Below, piece after piece: positions 27,541 through 35,035 of a stretch of 44,430 nucleotides of DNA. This stretch comes from Deltaproteobacteria bacterium. Lineage in GTDB: Bacteria > Desulfobacterota > WTBG01 > CAIYCZ01 > CAIRTM01. Under the pieces are notes generated by a model. It did not search any database. It saw nothing but the letters and a program-made list of their open reading frames with translations, and was not told the origin of the DNA. The position numbers were made by a program, and so were the translations under genes. The DNA lies in assembly GCA_024276465.1 (NCBI GenBank), contig JAJRXD010000017.1, positions 1 to 44,430 of the forward strand, given 5' to 3'. Numbering within the stretch: position 1 is the first letter of the stretch; each line of letters begins with the position of its first letter.

Positions 27541-28638
27541 TCATCCCGGTATGAATCGCGTTATGTCATTGTAAAAAACAAAAGCCATCAGCATAAGAAG
27601 CAGCGCAAGGCCAACCTGCTGGGCAATCTCTATTTTCCTGATGTTAACCGGGCTGCCCTTTACAGCTTCAATGCAGAGAAAAAGGATGTGTCCCCCGTCA
27701 AGGATGGGTATGGGGAGCAGGTTGAGAATACCGATATTAACGCTTATCATGGCCATAAGCAGGGTAAAACTTGCCAGGCCAACCCTGGCAAAATCCCCGG
27801 CAAGTTTGCCGATGAGAATAGGCCCGCCTATGTCCTGCCTTCTCTCCACGGGGTTTTTAATAAGCATTCCAAGGCCCATCAGGGTAAGTTTTGACCACTT
27901 GGACGTGTCCTTTATGCCCATCCATAATGCAACAGCAGGATTATATTTCTTTATAATAAAAGAATCTTTTGAAGAAGAACTGGCTATGCCGATCCTGTAA
28001 GTTTCTATGTTTTCTCCCAGAATATTCTTGGCAGGTACCAGCTGCGGTGTCAGGTCAGCAGTAAATGTCGAGTCGTTTCTTCTTACCTGAATTGTCAGTT
28101 TTTCACCATTGCTGTTTTCAACAACCTCTATCAGCTCAGTCCAAAGCTCGATTTTTTTTCCGTTAACATACTCAATAGTGTCTCCCTCCTTGATGCCCGC
28201 ATGTTTTGCAGGGGAATCGTCAAGAACCTGACCCACTCGTGGAATGAGCATTGGTGTGCCAACCATGTAAATACAGGCAAATACTATTGTGGCGAATATC
28301 AGGTTAAAACAAGATCCCGCAAACAGTACGGCAAACCTTTTTGATTTGCTTTGATTGTTCAATGCATAGGGTTTGTCTTTTTCCTCAACCGGGTCGTCAG
28401 GAGCCTCGCCAAGGGGTTTTACATATCCTCCAAGGGGCAGCAGTGAAAGCAGATATTCAGTATCGCCAATTTTTTTCCCGAAAATTTTAGGACCAAATCC
28501 AAGGGAAAATTTCAACACCCTGACCCCAGCAAGTTTTGCTACGATAAAATGCCCCAGCTCATGCACAAAGATTATAACACCGAGAAGTATTGAAGCAGGT
28601 ATGATATAGTTTACAAAGATTCCAATAATATTTTCCAC
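27541..28638 (-). CDS. rseP: RIP-type site-2 zinc metalloprotease RseP
   Basis: Inner-membrane intramembrane protease that cleaves anti-sigma factors and leftover signal peptides. The zinc motif H-E-L-G-H lies in TM1 (near residue 27). It is followed by the membrane hairpin with L-P-L-G-G-Y-V, a single periplasmic PDZ domain (about 130-210), and the third zinc ligand in L-D-G-G-H close to the C-terminus. The 365-residue length with one PDZ is shorter than the two-PDZ E. coli enzyme but common in Desulfobacterota and Firmicutes. It lies six bases after dxr. Confidence 0.95.
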   Translation of the reverse strand: MENIIGIFVNYIIPASILLGVIIFVHELGHFIVAKLAGVRVLKFSLGFGPKIFGKKIGDTEYLLSLLPLGGYVKPLGEAPDDPVEEKDKPYALNNQSKSKRFAVLFAGSCFNLIFATIVFACIYMVGTPMLIPRVGQVLDDSPAKHAGIKEGDTIEYVNGKKIELWTELIEVVENSNGEKLTIQVRRNDSTFTADLTPQLVPAKNILGENIETYRIGIASSSSKDSFIIKKYNPAVALWMGIKDTSKWSKLTLMGLGMLIKNPVERRQDIGGPILIGKLAGDFARVGLASFTLLMAMISVNIGILNLLPIPILDGGHILFLCIEAVKGSPVNIRKIEIAQQVGLALLLMLMAFVFYNDITRFIPG

Positions 28639-28644
28639 GGCTTT

Positions 28645-29808
28645 CTATCCTTTTTTTAATTCCTCTGCAATTTTTTCCGATTCCTGGCGGGCCCAATCGC
28701 CAGCCCACAGAATGTTTTCCAGATTTAAGGTTTTTTCATTTTTAAATCTATCCATTGCTTTTTCCGTAAGCACTGGGATAGAAGAAAACTTTAAGACCCT
28801 CTCGTGAAACTTTTCTACGGCAACTTCATTTGCAGCATTCATAACCGACGGAACAAGACCGCCCTGTTTGAGGGCCCTGTAAGCAAGCTTAAGAGACGGA
28901 AATCTTTCCATGTCAGGTTCGCTGAATGTGAGCTTGCCAATCATGGAAAAATCAAGGGGAGCAACTGTATCACGAAGTCTTTCAGGACATGAAAGGGCAT
29001 AGGCAATCGGTCCCTTCATGTCAGGTTGTGAAAGCTTAGCAAATACTGTTCCGTCAATCAACTCTACCATTGAGTGAATAATACTCTGGGGATGAATTAC
29101 AACACTTATTTTTTCCTGTGGCAATCCAAAAAGCCAGTATGCCTCAATTATTTCCAGAGCCTTGTTCATTAACGAAGCAGAATCCGTTGTTACCTTATTT
29201 CCCATCTTCCATCGAGGATGCTTCAGGGCATCTTCAGGCAGTACCTTGTCAAGCTCTTCCTTTGTATGGTTTAAGAACGGACCGCCAGAGGCAGTTAAAA
29301 TAATTTTTTTTATATCATTCCTGCTACGGCCATTGAGCAACTGAAATATTGCACTGTGTTCGCTGTCAACAGGAATTATTTTGCTTTTATACCGCCTTGC
29401 CTCGTCAGTAATCAGACTGCCGGCCATTACCAGGGATTCTTTATTCGCAAGTGCTACTGTTTTTCCCGCCCTTACAGCTGCGATTGTCGGCAGAAGCCCC
29501 GGAGAACCTGAAATGGCCGCTACAACAATATCTGCATCAGGCAGTGATGCTACTCTTGTCATGCCATCAGCGCCGGATACTATCTCAACAGATTTTGACC
29601 TGCCTGTAAGAGACCTCAGCCTCATCGCCGAGTCTTCTTCAGTAATGCATGCAAGCCGGGGATTAAACTGCTCTATTTGCCTGGCAAGCAGAGCTTCATT
29701 TTTGCCTGCTGCAAGGGCAACAACTTCATATCTATCGTGATACTTCTCAATAATTTCAAGGGTGCTGGTGCCTATGGACCCGGTAGATCCAAGAATTGCG
29801 ATTTTCAT
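28645..29808 (-). CDS. dxr: 1-deoxy-D-xylulose 5-phosphate reductoisomerase
   Basis: NADPH-dependent enzyme of the MEP isoprenoid pathway; makes 2-C-methyl-D-erythritol 4-phosphate. The nucleotide-binding G-S-T-G-S-I-G motif is at residues 7-13. The conserved A-L-A-N-K-E-S-L-V, the metal-binding P-V-D-S-E-H-S-A, and the substrate loop P-R-W-K-M-G-N-K-V-T-x-D-S-A follow. The length of 387 is typical. The start overlaps the cdsA stop by four bases. It supplies isoprenoids used by UppS in the same operon. Confidence 0.96.
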   Translation of the reverse strand: MKIAILGSTGSIGTSTLEIIEKYHDRYEVVALAAGKNEALLARQIEQFNPRLACITEEDSAMRLRSLTGRSKSVEIVSGADGMTRVASLPDADIVVAAISGSPGLLPTIAAVRAGKTVALANKESLVMAGSLITDEARRYKSKIIPVDSEHSAIFQLLNGRSRNDIKKIILTASGGPFLNHTKEELDKVLPEDALKHPRWKMGNKVTTDSASLMNKALEIIEAYWLFGLPQEKISVVIHPQSIIHSMVELIDGTVFAKLSQPDMKGPIAYALSCPERLRDTVAPLDFSMIGKLTFSEPDMERFPSLKLAYRALKQGGLVPSVMNAANEVAVEKFHERVLKFSSIPVLTEKAMDRFKNEKTLNLENILWAGDWARQESEKIAEELKKG

Positions 29809-30638
29809 ATTCCAGGCATTGCTGTTTTTATATAATAAAAAAGAAACGGTGCTGCAAAAAGAACACTGTCGATTCTATCAAGCATCCCCCCGTGTCCCGG
29901 CAGAACAGAGCCGGAATCTTTTGCGCCAAAGGATCTTTTAATCATTGATTCACTCAGGTCGCCGAACTGGTTCATAATGTTAATGCCAAATCCAAGCATA
30001 AGGCAGTGGAGTATGCTCATCTGTTTTAAAAAAAACATTTTAAACAGAATTGCTGTTAATATTCCGAAGAAAGCACTGCCAAAGGCTCCTTCTATGGTTT
30101 TTTTAGGGCTGATATCAGGGCACAAAGCTCTTTTCCCTATCCAGCTGCCAATAATATATGCTCCGGTGTCACCTGCCCATGTGATAAAAATGAGAAAAAA
30201 AACAAGCTCAACACCATCAGGCAGGGCCCTTATCAGAATAACATATGAGAATAGAAGTGCAATATAGAAAATACCAAAAATTTTTACAACAATCAGGTCA
30301 AGAGCTTTCAGTTTATTACCGGTAAAAAAAAAGTGGTAGAAGAAAAGCGTAATAAGACTTAAGGCACAAGCCCCTGCAGACAGGAAGTAAAAGGATGAAC
30401 TGTTTTCAGGAGAAATGTGCGAGTCCAAAAAAAAAGAGGTCAGGACAATACAACCTAACAGTATGCCAAGACCTTTGCCCCAAATGCCTTCATCAGGCTG
30501 AGCCATACAAAAAAATTCCTTAAGGGCTATGGCGGCTGTTAAAAGGACAAAAATAAAAAAAGCCTTTTCACTGCTGTTATTGATGAATAAAATAACTGCC
30601 GGAATTCCAATTACAGCAGTTAAAGCTCTTTTCAGCAT
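29805..30638 (-). CDS. cdsA: Phosphatidate cytidylyltransferase
   Basis: Integral membrane enzyme that makes CDP-diacylglycerol from phosphatidate and CTP, the common phospholipid precursor that also feeds PssA in this window. About eight hydrophobic segments are visible. The C-terminal family signature is present: S-x3-K-R, then A-K-D-S-G, then P-G-H-G-G-M-L-D-R-I-D (about residues 225-255). At 277 residues the length is normal. It lies 13 bases after uppS and overlaps dxr by four bases. Confidence 0.95.
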   Translation of the reverse strand: MLKRALTAVIGIPAVILFINNSSEKAFFIFVLLTAAIALKEFFCMAQPDEGIWGKGLGILLGCIVLTSFFLDSHISPENSSSFYFLSAGACALSLITLFFYHFFFTGNKLKALDLIVVKIFGIFYIALLFSYVILIRALPDGVELVFFLIFITWAGDTGAYIIGSWIGKRALCPDISPKKTIEGAFGSAFFGILTAILFKMFFLKQMSILHCLMLGFGINIMNQFGDLSESMIKRSFGAKDSGSVLPGHGGMLDRIDSVLFAAPFLFYYIKTAMPGI

Positions 30639-30651
30639 GAATAAAACACCT

Positions 30652-31395
30652 TTATCCCGAATTTATCTGCTCATCAGTAAAGCCAAACCGCCTTTTTCTC
30701 TGCTGGTATTCAAGTAAAGCTTTGTGAAGATTCTCTTTTTTAAAATCAGGCCACAAAGCATCCGTGACATATATTTCAGTATATGCTATCTGCCATAACA
30801 GAAAGTTGCTTACCCTGAGTTCCCCGCTTGTTCTGATCAGGAGGTCGGGGTCAGGTAATCCTGCAGTATAAAGGTGCTGAGAAAAAATTTTCTCATCTAT
30901 CCCTGAAAGAGTCAATTCATTTGCTTTTACCTTCCCTGCAATTTGAGTGACTGCATGTAATATTTCATCACGCCCGCTGTAGCTTAAAGCAACATTTAAG
31001 ACCATGCCGCGGTTATTTTTTGTCTTGTCAAACCCATCTTTTATCAGTTTCAAAACATCTTTTGGAAGCTTTTGCAGGTCGCCAATTGCATTAACTTTTA
31101 TGTTGTTTTTGTGAAGCTGGCTTATTTCGGAACGTATATACAGTTTCAATAAAGACATCAAAGCTTTTATCTCAGATTGAGGCCTTCGCCAGTTTTCAGC
31201 AGAAAATGCATAAAGGGTGAGCACTTTTATCCCAAGTTCACGACATGTCTTGACAACCTCTCTAACAGCGTCCATTCCTTTCTTATGGCCCATAATCCTT
31301 TTCAGCGAGTGATTTTTTGCCCACCTTCCGTTGCCATCCATGATTATCGCTATATGCTTTGGAAGTTTTTCCTTAATCAGTGTTTCAGAATGCAT
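30652..31395 (-). CDS. uppS: Undecaprenyl (isoprenyl) diphosphate synthase, cis type
   Basis: Adds isopentenyl units in cis to farnesyl diphosphate to give the C55 lipid carrier for peptidoglycan and O-antigen. The catalytic I-I-M-D-G-N-G-R-W-A-K segment (residues 17-27) holds the essential Asp. The C-terminal R-T-S-G-E-L-R-V-S-N-F-L-L-W-Q substrate-binding block and the following Y-x-E-I-Y are intact. The length is 247 residues. It starts the uppS-cdsA-dxr-rseP-tsaB run. The ribosome binding signal is weak. Upstream lies a ferredoxin gene with its own hairpin instead of the usual direct link to frr. Confidence 0.95.
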   Translation of the reverse strand: MHSETLIKEKLPKHIAIIMDGNGRWAKNHSLKRIMGHKKGMDAVREVVKTCRELGIKVLTLYAFSAENWRRPQSEIKALMSLLKLYIRSEISQLHKNNIKVNAIGDLQKLPKDVLKLIKDGFDKTKNNRGMVLNVALSYSGRDEILHAVTQIAGKVKANELTLSGIDEKIFSQHLYTAGLPDPDLLIRTSGELRVSNFLLWQIAYTEIYVTDALWPDFKKENLHKALLEYQQRKRRFGFTDEQINSG

Positions 31396-31670
31396 ATTGC
31401 TTAAGCCCCAATCCGGTTAAGCCGGTAAAAGAAAATTGTAAAAGATATGTTATCCCCACAAAGTATCACAAAAAAAACCGCATCTCAAGCCTATTTTCCG
31501 GTGAGTAATTTTCGGGAACAGACTGTGTCGCAATTATGAGTTGAATGATTAAACTAACGCATTAATATTTCCATGGGTTTAGCAATGCTATTGAAAAACT
31601 TTTGACAACAGGTCGTTTTATTATGATCAGGGGATAAAATGCAGGGCATTGATTGAAGCTGTGGAAGGGT
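31396..31670. other. Intergenic region upstream of uppS
   Basis: About 275 bases without a supported gene. A self-complementary CCGG...CCGG stretch lies near 31417-31430. On the plus strand TTGACA (31602-31607) and TATGAT (31622-31627) occur, but the 14-base spacing is too short for a standard promoter and no plus-strand gene follows. The region should contain the promoter of the uppS run on the minus strand. Confidence 0.35.
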
Positions 31671-31702
31671 AAATGTGCCGGGGGGGATGCCCCGGCACAT
31701 TT
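31671..31702 (-). terminator. Hairpin terminator candidate after the ferredoxin gene
   Basis: Two 13-base arms (31671-31683 and 31690-31702; AAATGTGCCGGGG and its exact complement) enclose a six-base loop. It begins nine bases after the ferredoxin stop on the minus strand. The stem is long and GC-rich but ends in only three T, so termination may be partial; the stem may also protect the short ferredoxin mRNA. Confidence 0.7.
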
Positions 31703-31710
31703 TGATATTC

Positions 31711-31881
31711 CTATTCTTCTACTATTGCCTCGGTTGGACACACATCTACACACGTACCACAGTCAGTACATTTTTCCGGATCAATAGCGTATTTGTCATT
31801 GCCCTCTTTTATAGCATCAGAGGGGCATTCTTCTGCACAAGTTCCACAGGAAACACAGTCATCAATTATTTTATAAGCCAC
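31711..31881 (-). CDS. 2[4Fe-4S] ferredoxin (56 residues)
   Basis: A short clostridial-type ferredoxin with a GTG start. It has two clusters of form C-x2-C-x2-C-x3-C-P: the first is C-V-S-C-G-T-C-A-E-E-C-P near residues 9-20, the second C-T-D-C-G-T-C-V-D-V-C-P near 38-49. The internal duplication is clear and each half is followed by x-x-A-I. A perfect AGGAGGTGA ribosome binding site stands before GTG 31881. It works as a low-potential cytoplasmic electron carrier. It lies between frr and uppS, which are normally adjacent, and it has its own hairpin terminator, so it is probably strongly and separately expressed. Confidence 0.95.
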   Translation of the reverse strand: MAYKIIDDCVSCGTCAEECPSDAIKEGNDKYAIDPEKCTDCGTCVDVCPTEAIVEE

Positions 31882-31959
31882 TATAAATCACCTCCTTTAA
31901 TATTAATAGTAAAATATTTAAATGCATGAATGGATGATCATCTCGCACAAAAAATCAAA

Positions 31960-32517
31960 CTAAAATTCCAGTATCTCCTCTTCCTTCTGTTTTGTTATCT
32001 CAGCACATTTTATAATATATTCATCTGTGATTTTTTGAACTTCCTCCTGGAACTTGTAAAGGTCATCTTCGGAAAGCTCCTTGTTGTTTTTAAGTGATTT
32101 TAAATTATCATTTGTCTTTCTTCTGTGATTTCTGATTGAAACCTTTGAAGTTTCTTCCATTTTTTTAACAATTTTTACAAGGTCTTTTCTCCGTTCCTCG
32201 GTCAACGGGGGAATGGTAACCCGTATGATTTTACCATCGTTTGACGGTGTAAGGCCAAGGTCGGCTTTCTGAATTGCCTTTTCAATCTCTTTTACTGTTT
32301 TCAGATCCCAGGGCTGAATTGTAATAAGCCTTGATTCAGGGATTGAAAGTGTTGCAAGCTGATTCAATGGGGTGGGTGTGCCGAAATAATCAACTCTCAC
32401 AGCATCGAGAAGGGAAATTGAAGCCCTGCCGGTTCTTACTTTGCTGAACTCCTTTGCAAGGGCATCCAGGCTTTTTTTCATCTCTTCTTTCAGTTCCTCT
32501 AAGATTTTTTTTTCCAT
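31960..32517 (-). CDS. frr: Ribosome recycling factor
   Basis: Splits post-termination ribosomes together with EF-G. The 185-residue protein begins its conserved part with K-S-L-D-A-L-A-K-E-F and has K-V-R-T-G-R-A-S near residues 26-33, then V-D-Y-F-G-T-P-T-P-L-N-Q (about 42-53) and the C-terminal three-helix bundle. It lies three bases after pyrH, the standard order tsf-pyrH-frr. The sequence shows no irregularity. Confidence 0.96.
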   Translation of the reverse strand: MEKKILEELKEEMKKSLDALAKEFSKVRTGRASISLLDAVRVDYFGTPTPLNQLATLSIPESRLITIQPWDLKTVKEIEKAIQKADLGLTPSNDGKIIRVTIPPLTEERRKDLVKIVKKMEETSKVSIRNHRRKTNDNLKSLKNNKELSEDDLYKFQEEVQKITDEYIIKCAEITKQKEEEILEF

Positions 32518-32520
32518 GCC

Positions 32521-33245
32521 TTAACCTCTTATATATGTCCCTATTGTTTCTCCCAATACCGCTTTGTATATATTCCCCTCCACCTTCAAGTCGAAAACGA
32601 TTATTGGCAGGCTGTTGTCCATGCACAGAGTAATTGCTGTTAAGTCCATGACCCCAAGCTTCCTGTCAAGCACTGCACTGTACGTCAATTCCTCAAATCT
32701 CTTTGCCCGGGAGTTTTTTACGGGGTCCATATCATAAACCCCGTCAACTTTTGTGGCCTTTAAAATGACTTCAGCATTTATTTCGTTTGCACGCAACGCT
32801 GATGCAGTATCTGTTGAAAAAAAAGGATTTCCGGTTCCTGCAGCAAAAATAACAGCGCGCTTTTTTTCAAGGTGTCTTATCGCTCTTCTTCTGATATATG
32901 GTTCTGCAATCTGATGCATCTGGATTGCAGACTGAATTCTTGTGGGAATGCCCTCGTTTTCAAGGGAATCCTGCAGGGCTATGCTGTTCATTACAGTAGC
33001 AAGCATGCCCATGTGATCGGCACTGGTTCTGTCCATTCCAGCGGCGCTCTCAGAAAGTCCTCTGAAAATATTGCCCCCCCCGATTACAATGCCGATTTCT
33101 GTACCGAGAGCATAAATGCTTTTAATGTCTTTTGCAATTTTTTTAAGACTGAAGGGTCAATGCCATACGTATGGGTTCCCTTGAAAACTTCCCCGCTCAG
33201 TTTTAAGAGAATTCTCCTGTATTGTTTTCTGTTTTTATTTGACAT
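32521..33245 (-). CDS. pyrH: UMP kinase, reading frame broken by a one-base shift
   Basis: PyrH phosphorylates UMP to UDP and is normally essential. The start ATG at 33245 lies 20 bases after the tsf stop and opens with residues typical of PyrH ([11 protein letters not shown]). After S-V-L-K-K the frame runs off and stops. The correct sequence ([12 protein letters not shown] then [10 protein letters not shown]) continues in the neighbouring frame to the stop at 32521. The break falls at a run of seven T on the plus strand (33138-33144). One more base there would restore a 241-residue protein of normal length. Sequencing error, slippage, or a real mutation are possible; error is the simplest. 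Confidence 0.9.
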
Positions 33246-33265
33246 TTTTTTAAAAGAGCTTCAGC

Positions 33266-33865
33266 TTATGAAGCATCTCCCAGTTTGAAGCGGGAAAAGC
33301 GACCAATACTGATGTTTTCACCAAATTTTGAAATTGCGCTTTTTACGTAGTCTTTAATAATTATCTTATCATCCTTTACAAAATGCTGTTCCAGAAGGCA
33401 TGTTTCAGTATAAAATTTTTCCAGTTTACCATCCACAATTTTTTCCATAACTTTTTCAGGCTTATTGGAATTCTGTGCCTGGGTTCTGTATATCTGTCGT
33501 TCTTTTTCCACGATATTATCCGGAACATCCTTTTTTGACAGATATGCTGGATTTGCCGCAGCAATATGCATGGCGATATTTTTTGCAAATTCGGTAAAAT
33601 CTTTTCCCTTGGCAACAAAATCCGTTTCGCAGTTAATCTCGACTAAAACGCCGAGTTTGTCTCCCGGATGAATATAAGAAATGATCTTGCCTTCCTTTGT
33701 GTCCCGACCCATCTTTTTGCTTGCGGAGGCAATTCCCTTTTCTCTCAAATATACAATCGCTTTTTCAATATCACAGTTACTGCTCTGAAGTGCTTCCCTG
33801 CAGTCCAGCATTGGGGCACCTGTTTTTTCCCTCAACTCCTTTACTGTTTTGGCATCAACAGCCAT
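33266..33865 (-). CDS. tsf: Elongation factor Ts
   Basis: Guanine-nucleotide exchange factor for EF-Tu. The N-terminal UBA-like segment (V-K-E-L-R-E-K-T-G-A-P-M-L-D-C-R-E-A-L, residues about 8-26) and the conserved E-I-N-C-E-T-D-F-V-A core near residues 77-86 are present. At 199 residues this is the short form, lacking part of the second core subdomain seen in E. coli but like other Desulfobacterota and Thermus. The AGGAGGTGA ribosome binding site before ATG 33865 is strong. It lies downstream of rpsB with a 196-base gap containing two small hairpins. Confidence 0.95.
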   Translation of the reverse strand: MAVDAKTVKELREKTGAPMLDCREALQSSNCDIEKAIVYLREKGIASASKKMGRDTKEGKIISYIHPGDKLGVLVEINCETDFVAKGKDFTEFAKNIAMHIAAANPAYLSKKDVPDNIVEKERQIYRTQAQNSNKPEKVMEKIVDGKLEKFYTETCLLEQHFVKDDKIIIKDYVKSAISKFGENISIGRFSRFKLGDAS

Positions 33866-34061
33866 GTGATTTCACCTCCTTTTACTTTTATTGCATCCTT
33901 CGGGTTTTAAATCCTCAGTCTTTCCCGTTAAAGACGGGATATTAGACAAGCAGGGAATGTTTGCTTTATCAGCGGTTACAGTTCATCAGGCGTATGCACT
34001 CTCCAGGAGAATTTTTGCGGTTTTCTGTTTTTCTTTAGCCCCGATGTATCGGGTTGGCAGT
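33866..34061. other. rpsB-tsf intergenic region with small hairpins
   Basis: The 196 bases hold the tsf ribosome binding site and two short inverted repeats: TCCCGT / ACGGGA around 33926-33942 and CCCGAT / ATCGGG around 34041-34054. No clear T run follows either on the minus strand, so partial attenuation between rpsB and tsf is possible but unproven. I see no gene. Confidence 0.35.
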
Positions 34062-34820
34062 TCAATTGTCAGACATTTCGCTGTCTGTAACTTCATCATT
34101 ATCAACAGCAGATTCTTTTATTATTTTTTGTTCTCTCTTATTAGCACCTTCAATGCATGCATCTGCTGCCTTGGAACTGAAAAGTTGTATGGCCCGAATT
34201 GCATCATCATTTGCAGGAAGAATAAAATCAATGTCATCAGGGTCGCAGTTTGTATCAACAAGGGCTATAGTTGGTATTCCTAATTTTTTTGCCTCGGCAA
34301 GTGCTATTTTTTCCTTTTTTGGGTCAACAACAAAAATAGCTCCGGGAAGCCCGTTCATCTCCCTTATTCCATCAAAAATAAAATTAAGCTTTGAAATTTC
34401 ACGTTCAAAACCAAGGACTTCTTTTTTCTTAAAATGCTGAAAACTTCCCTCTTCCCGCATTTTTTCAAGTGTCTTCATACGGTCTATACTCTTTTTAACT
34501 GTCTGGAAGTTTGTTAAAAGACCGCCCAGCCATCTGTTTGTTATATAAAACATACCTGCTCTTTGAGCTTCCTCTTTAATAGGTACCTGGGCCTGCCTTT
34601 TTGTGCCTACAAAAAGAACTTTCATACCATTTGCAAGTGTATCAGCAAGGAATCCATAAGCTTCCCTGAACAAAACGACTGTTTTTTGAAGATCAATGAT
34701 GTGAATTCCGTTTCGCGCACCGTAAATATATTTTTTCATTTTAGGATTCCACTTGCTTGTTTGGTGGCCAAAGTGGACGCCTGCTTCCAGAAGTTGTTTC
34801 ATGCTAATAAGTGTAGTCAA
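34062..34820 (-). CDS. rpsB: 30S ribosomal protein S2
   Basis: Small-subunit ribosomal protein of 252 residues. It opens with [16 protein letters not shown] and shows the family signatures G-x-x-F-x-G-T-K-R-Q-A (here L-F-V-G-T-K-R-Q-A), [10 protein letters not shown] and I-P[11 protein letters not shown]. The start codon is TTG at 34820: a strong AAGGAGG ribosome binding site lies eight bases upstream, and the residues that follow align with the normal S2 start. It begins the rpsB-tsf-pyrH-frr run. The C-terminal tail is acidic and Asp/Ser-rich. Confidence 0.96.
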   Translation of the reverse strand: MTTLISMKQLLEAGVHFGHQTSKWNPKMKKYIYGARNGIHIIDLQKTVVLFREAYGFLADTLANGMKVLFVGTKRQAQVPIKEEAQRAGMFYITNRWLGGLLTNFQTVKKSIDRMKTLEKMREEGSFQHFKKKEVLGFEREISKLNFIFDGIREMNGLPGAIFVVDPKKEKIALAEAKKLGIPTIALVDTNCDPDDIDFILPANDDAIRAIQLFSSKAADACIEGANKREQKIIKESAVDNDEVTDSEMSDN

Positions 34821-34952
34821 ATATGCTTCCTCCTTTTAAATTCCAATTTGTAATGATTCTTCTTTGAAAGTTAAATTTACTTTTCTATCATAATATTTAT
34901 TGTTCTGCAAGAGAATTTAGCAAATATTTGATAAAAAAGAATAGATACAGTG

Positions 34953-34985
34953 AAAAAAAAGGGGGGGGCAGGCCTGATGAGCCTG
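34953..34985 (-). terminator. Terminator candidate after the HD-GYP gene, with A8G8 run
   Basis: CAGGC (34969-34973) and GCCTG (34981-34985) form a stem with a seven-base loop. On the minus strand this hairpin is followed by eight C and then eight T (34968 down to 34953), about 50 bases after the HD-GYP stop. The eight C between stem and T run are unusual; an outer pairing of AAGGG with CCCTT could close the gap. Confidence 0.5.
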
Positions 34986-35035
34986 TTGCATCCCTTAACC
35001 ATCTATAATTACTTTAATTTATGCATGGCAAAAAA

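Noticed and set aside
31602-31627. Plus-strand promoter (TTGACA / TATGAT)
   Set aside because: The spacing is only 14 bases and no plus-strand gene or clear small RNA follows.
31562-31753. 63-residue minus-strand ORF over the ferredoxin terminator
   Set aside because: It is out of frame with the ferredoxin, runs through its hairpin, and shows no recognisable motif.
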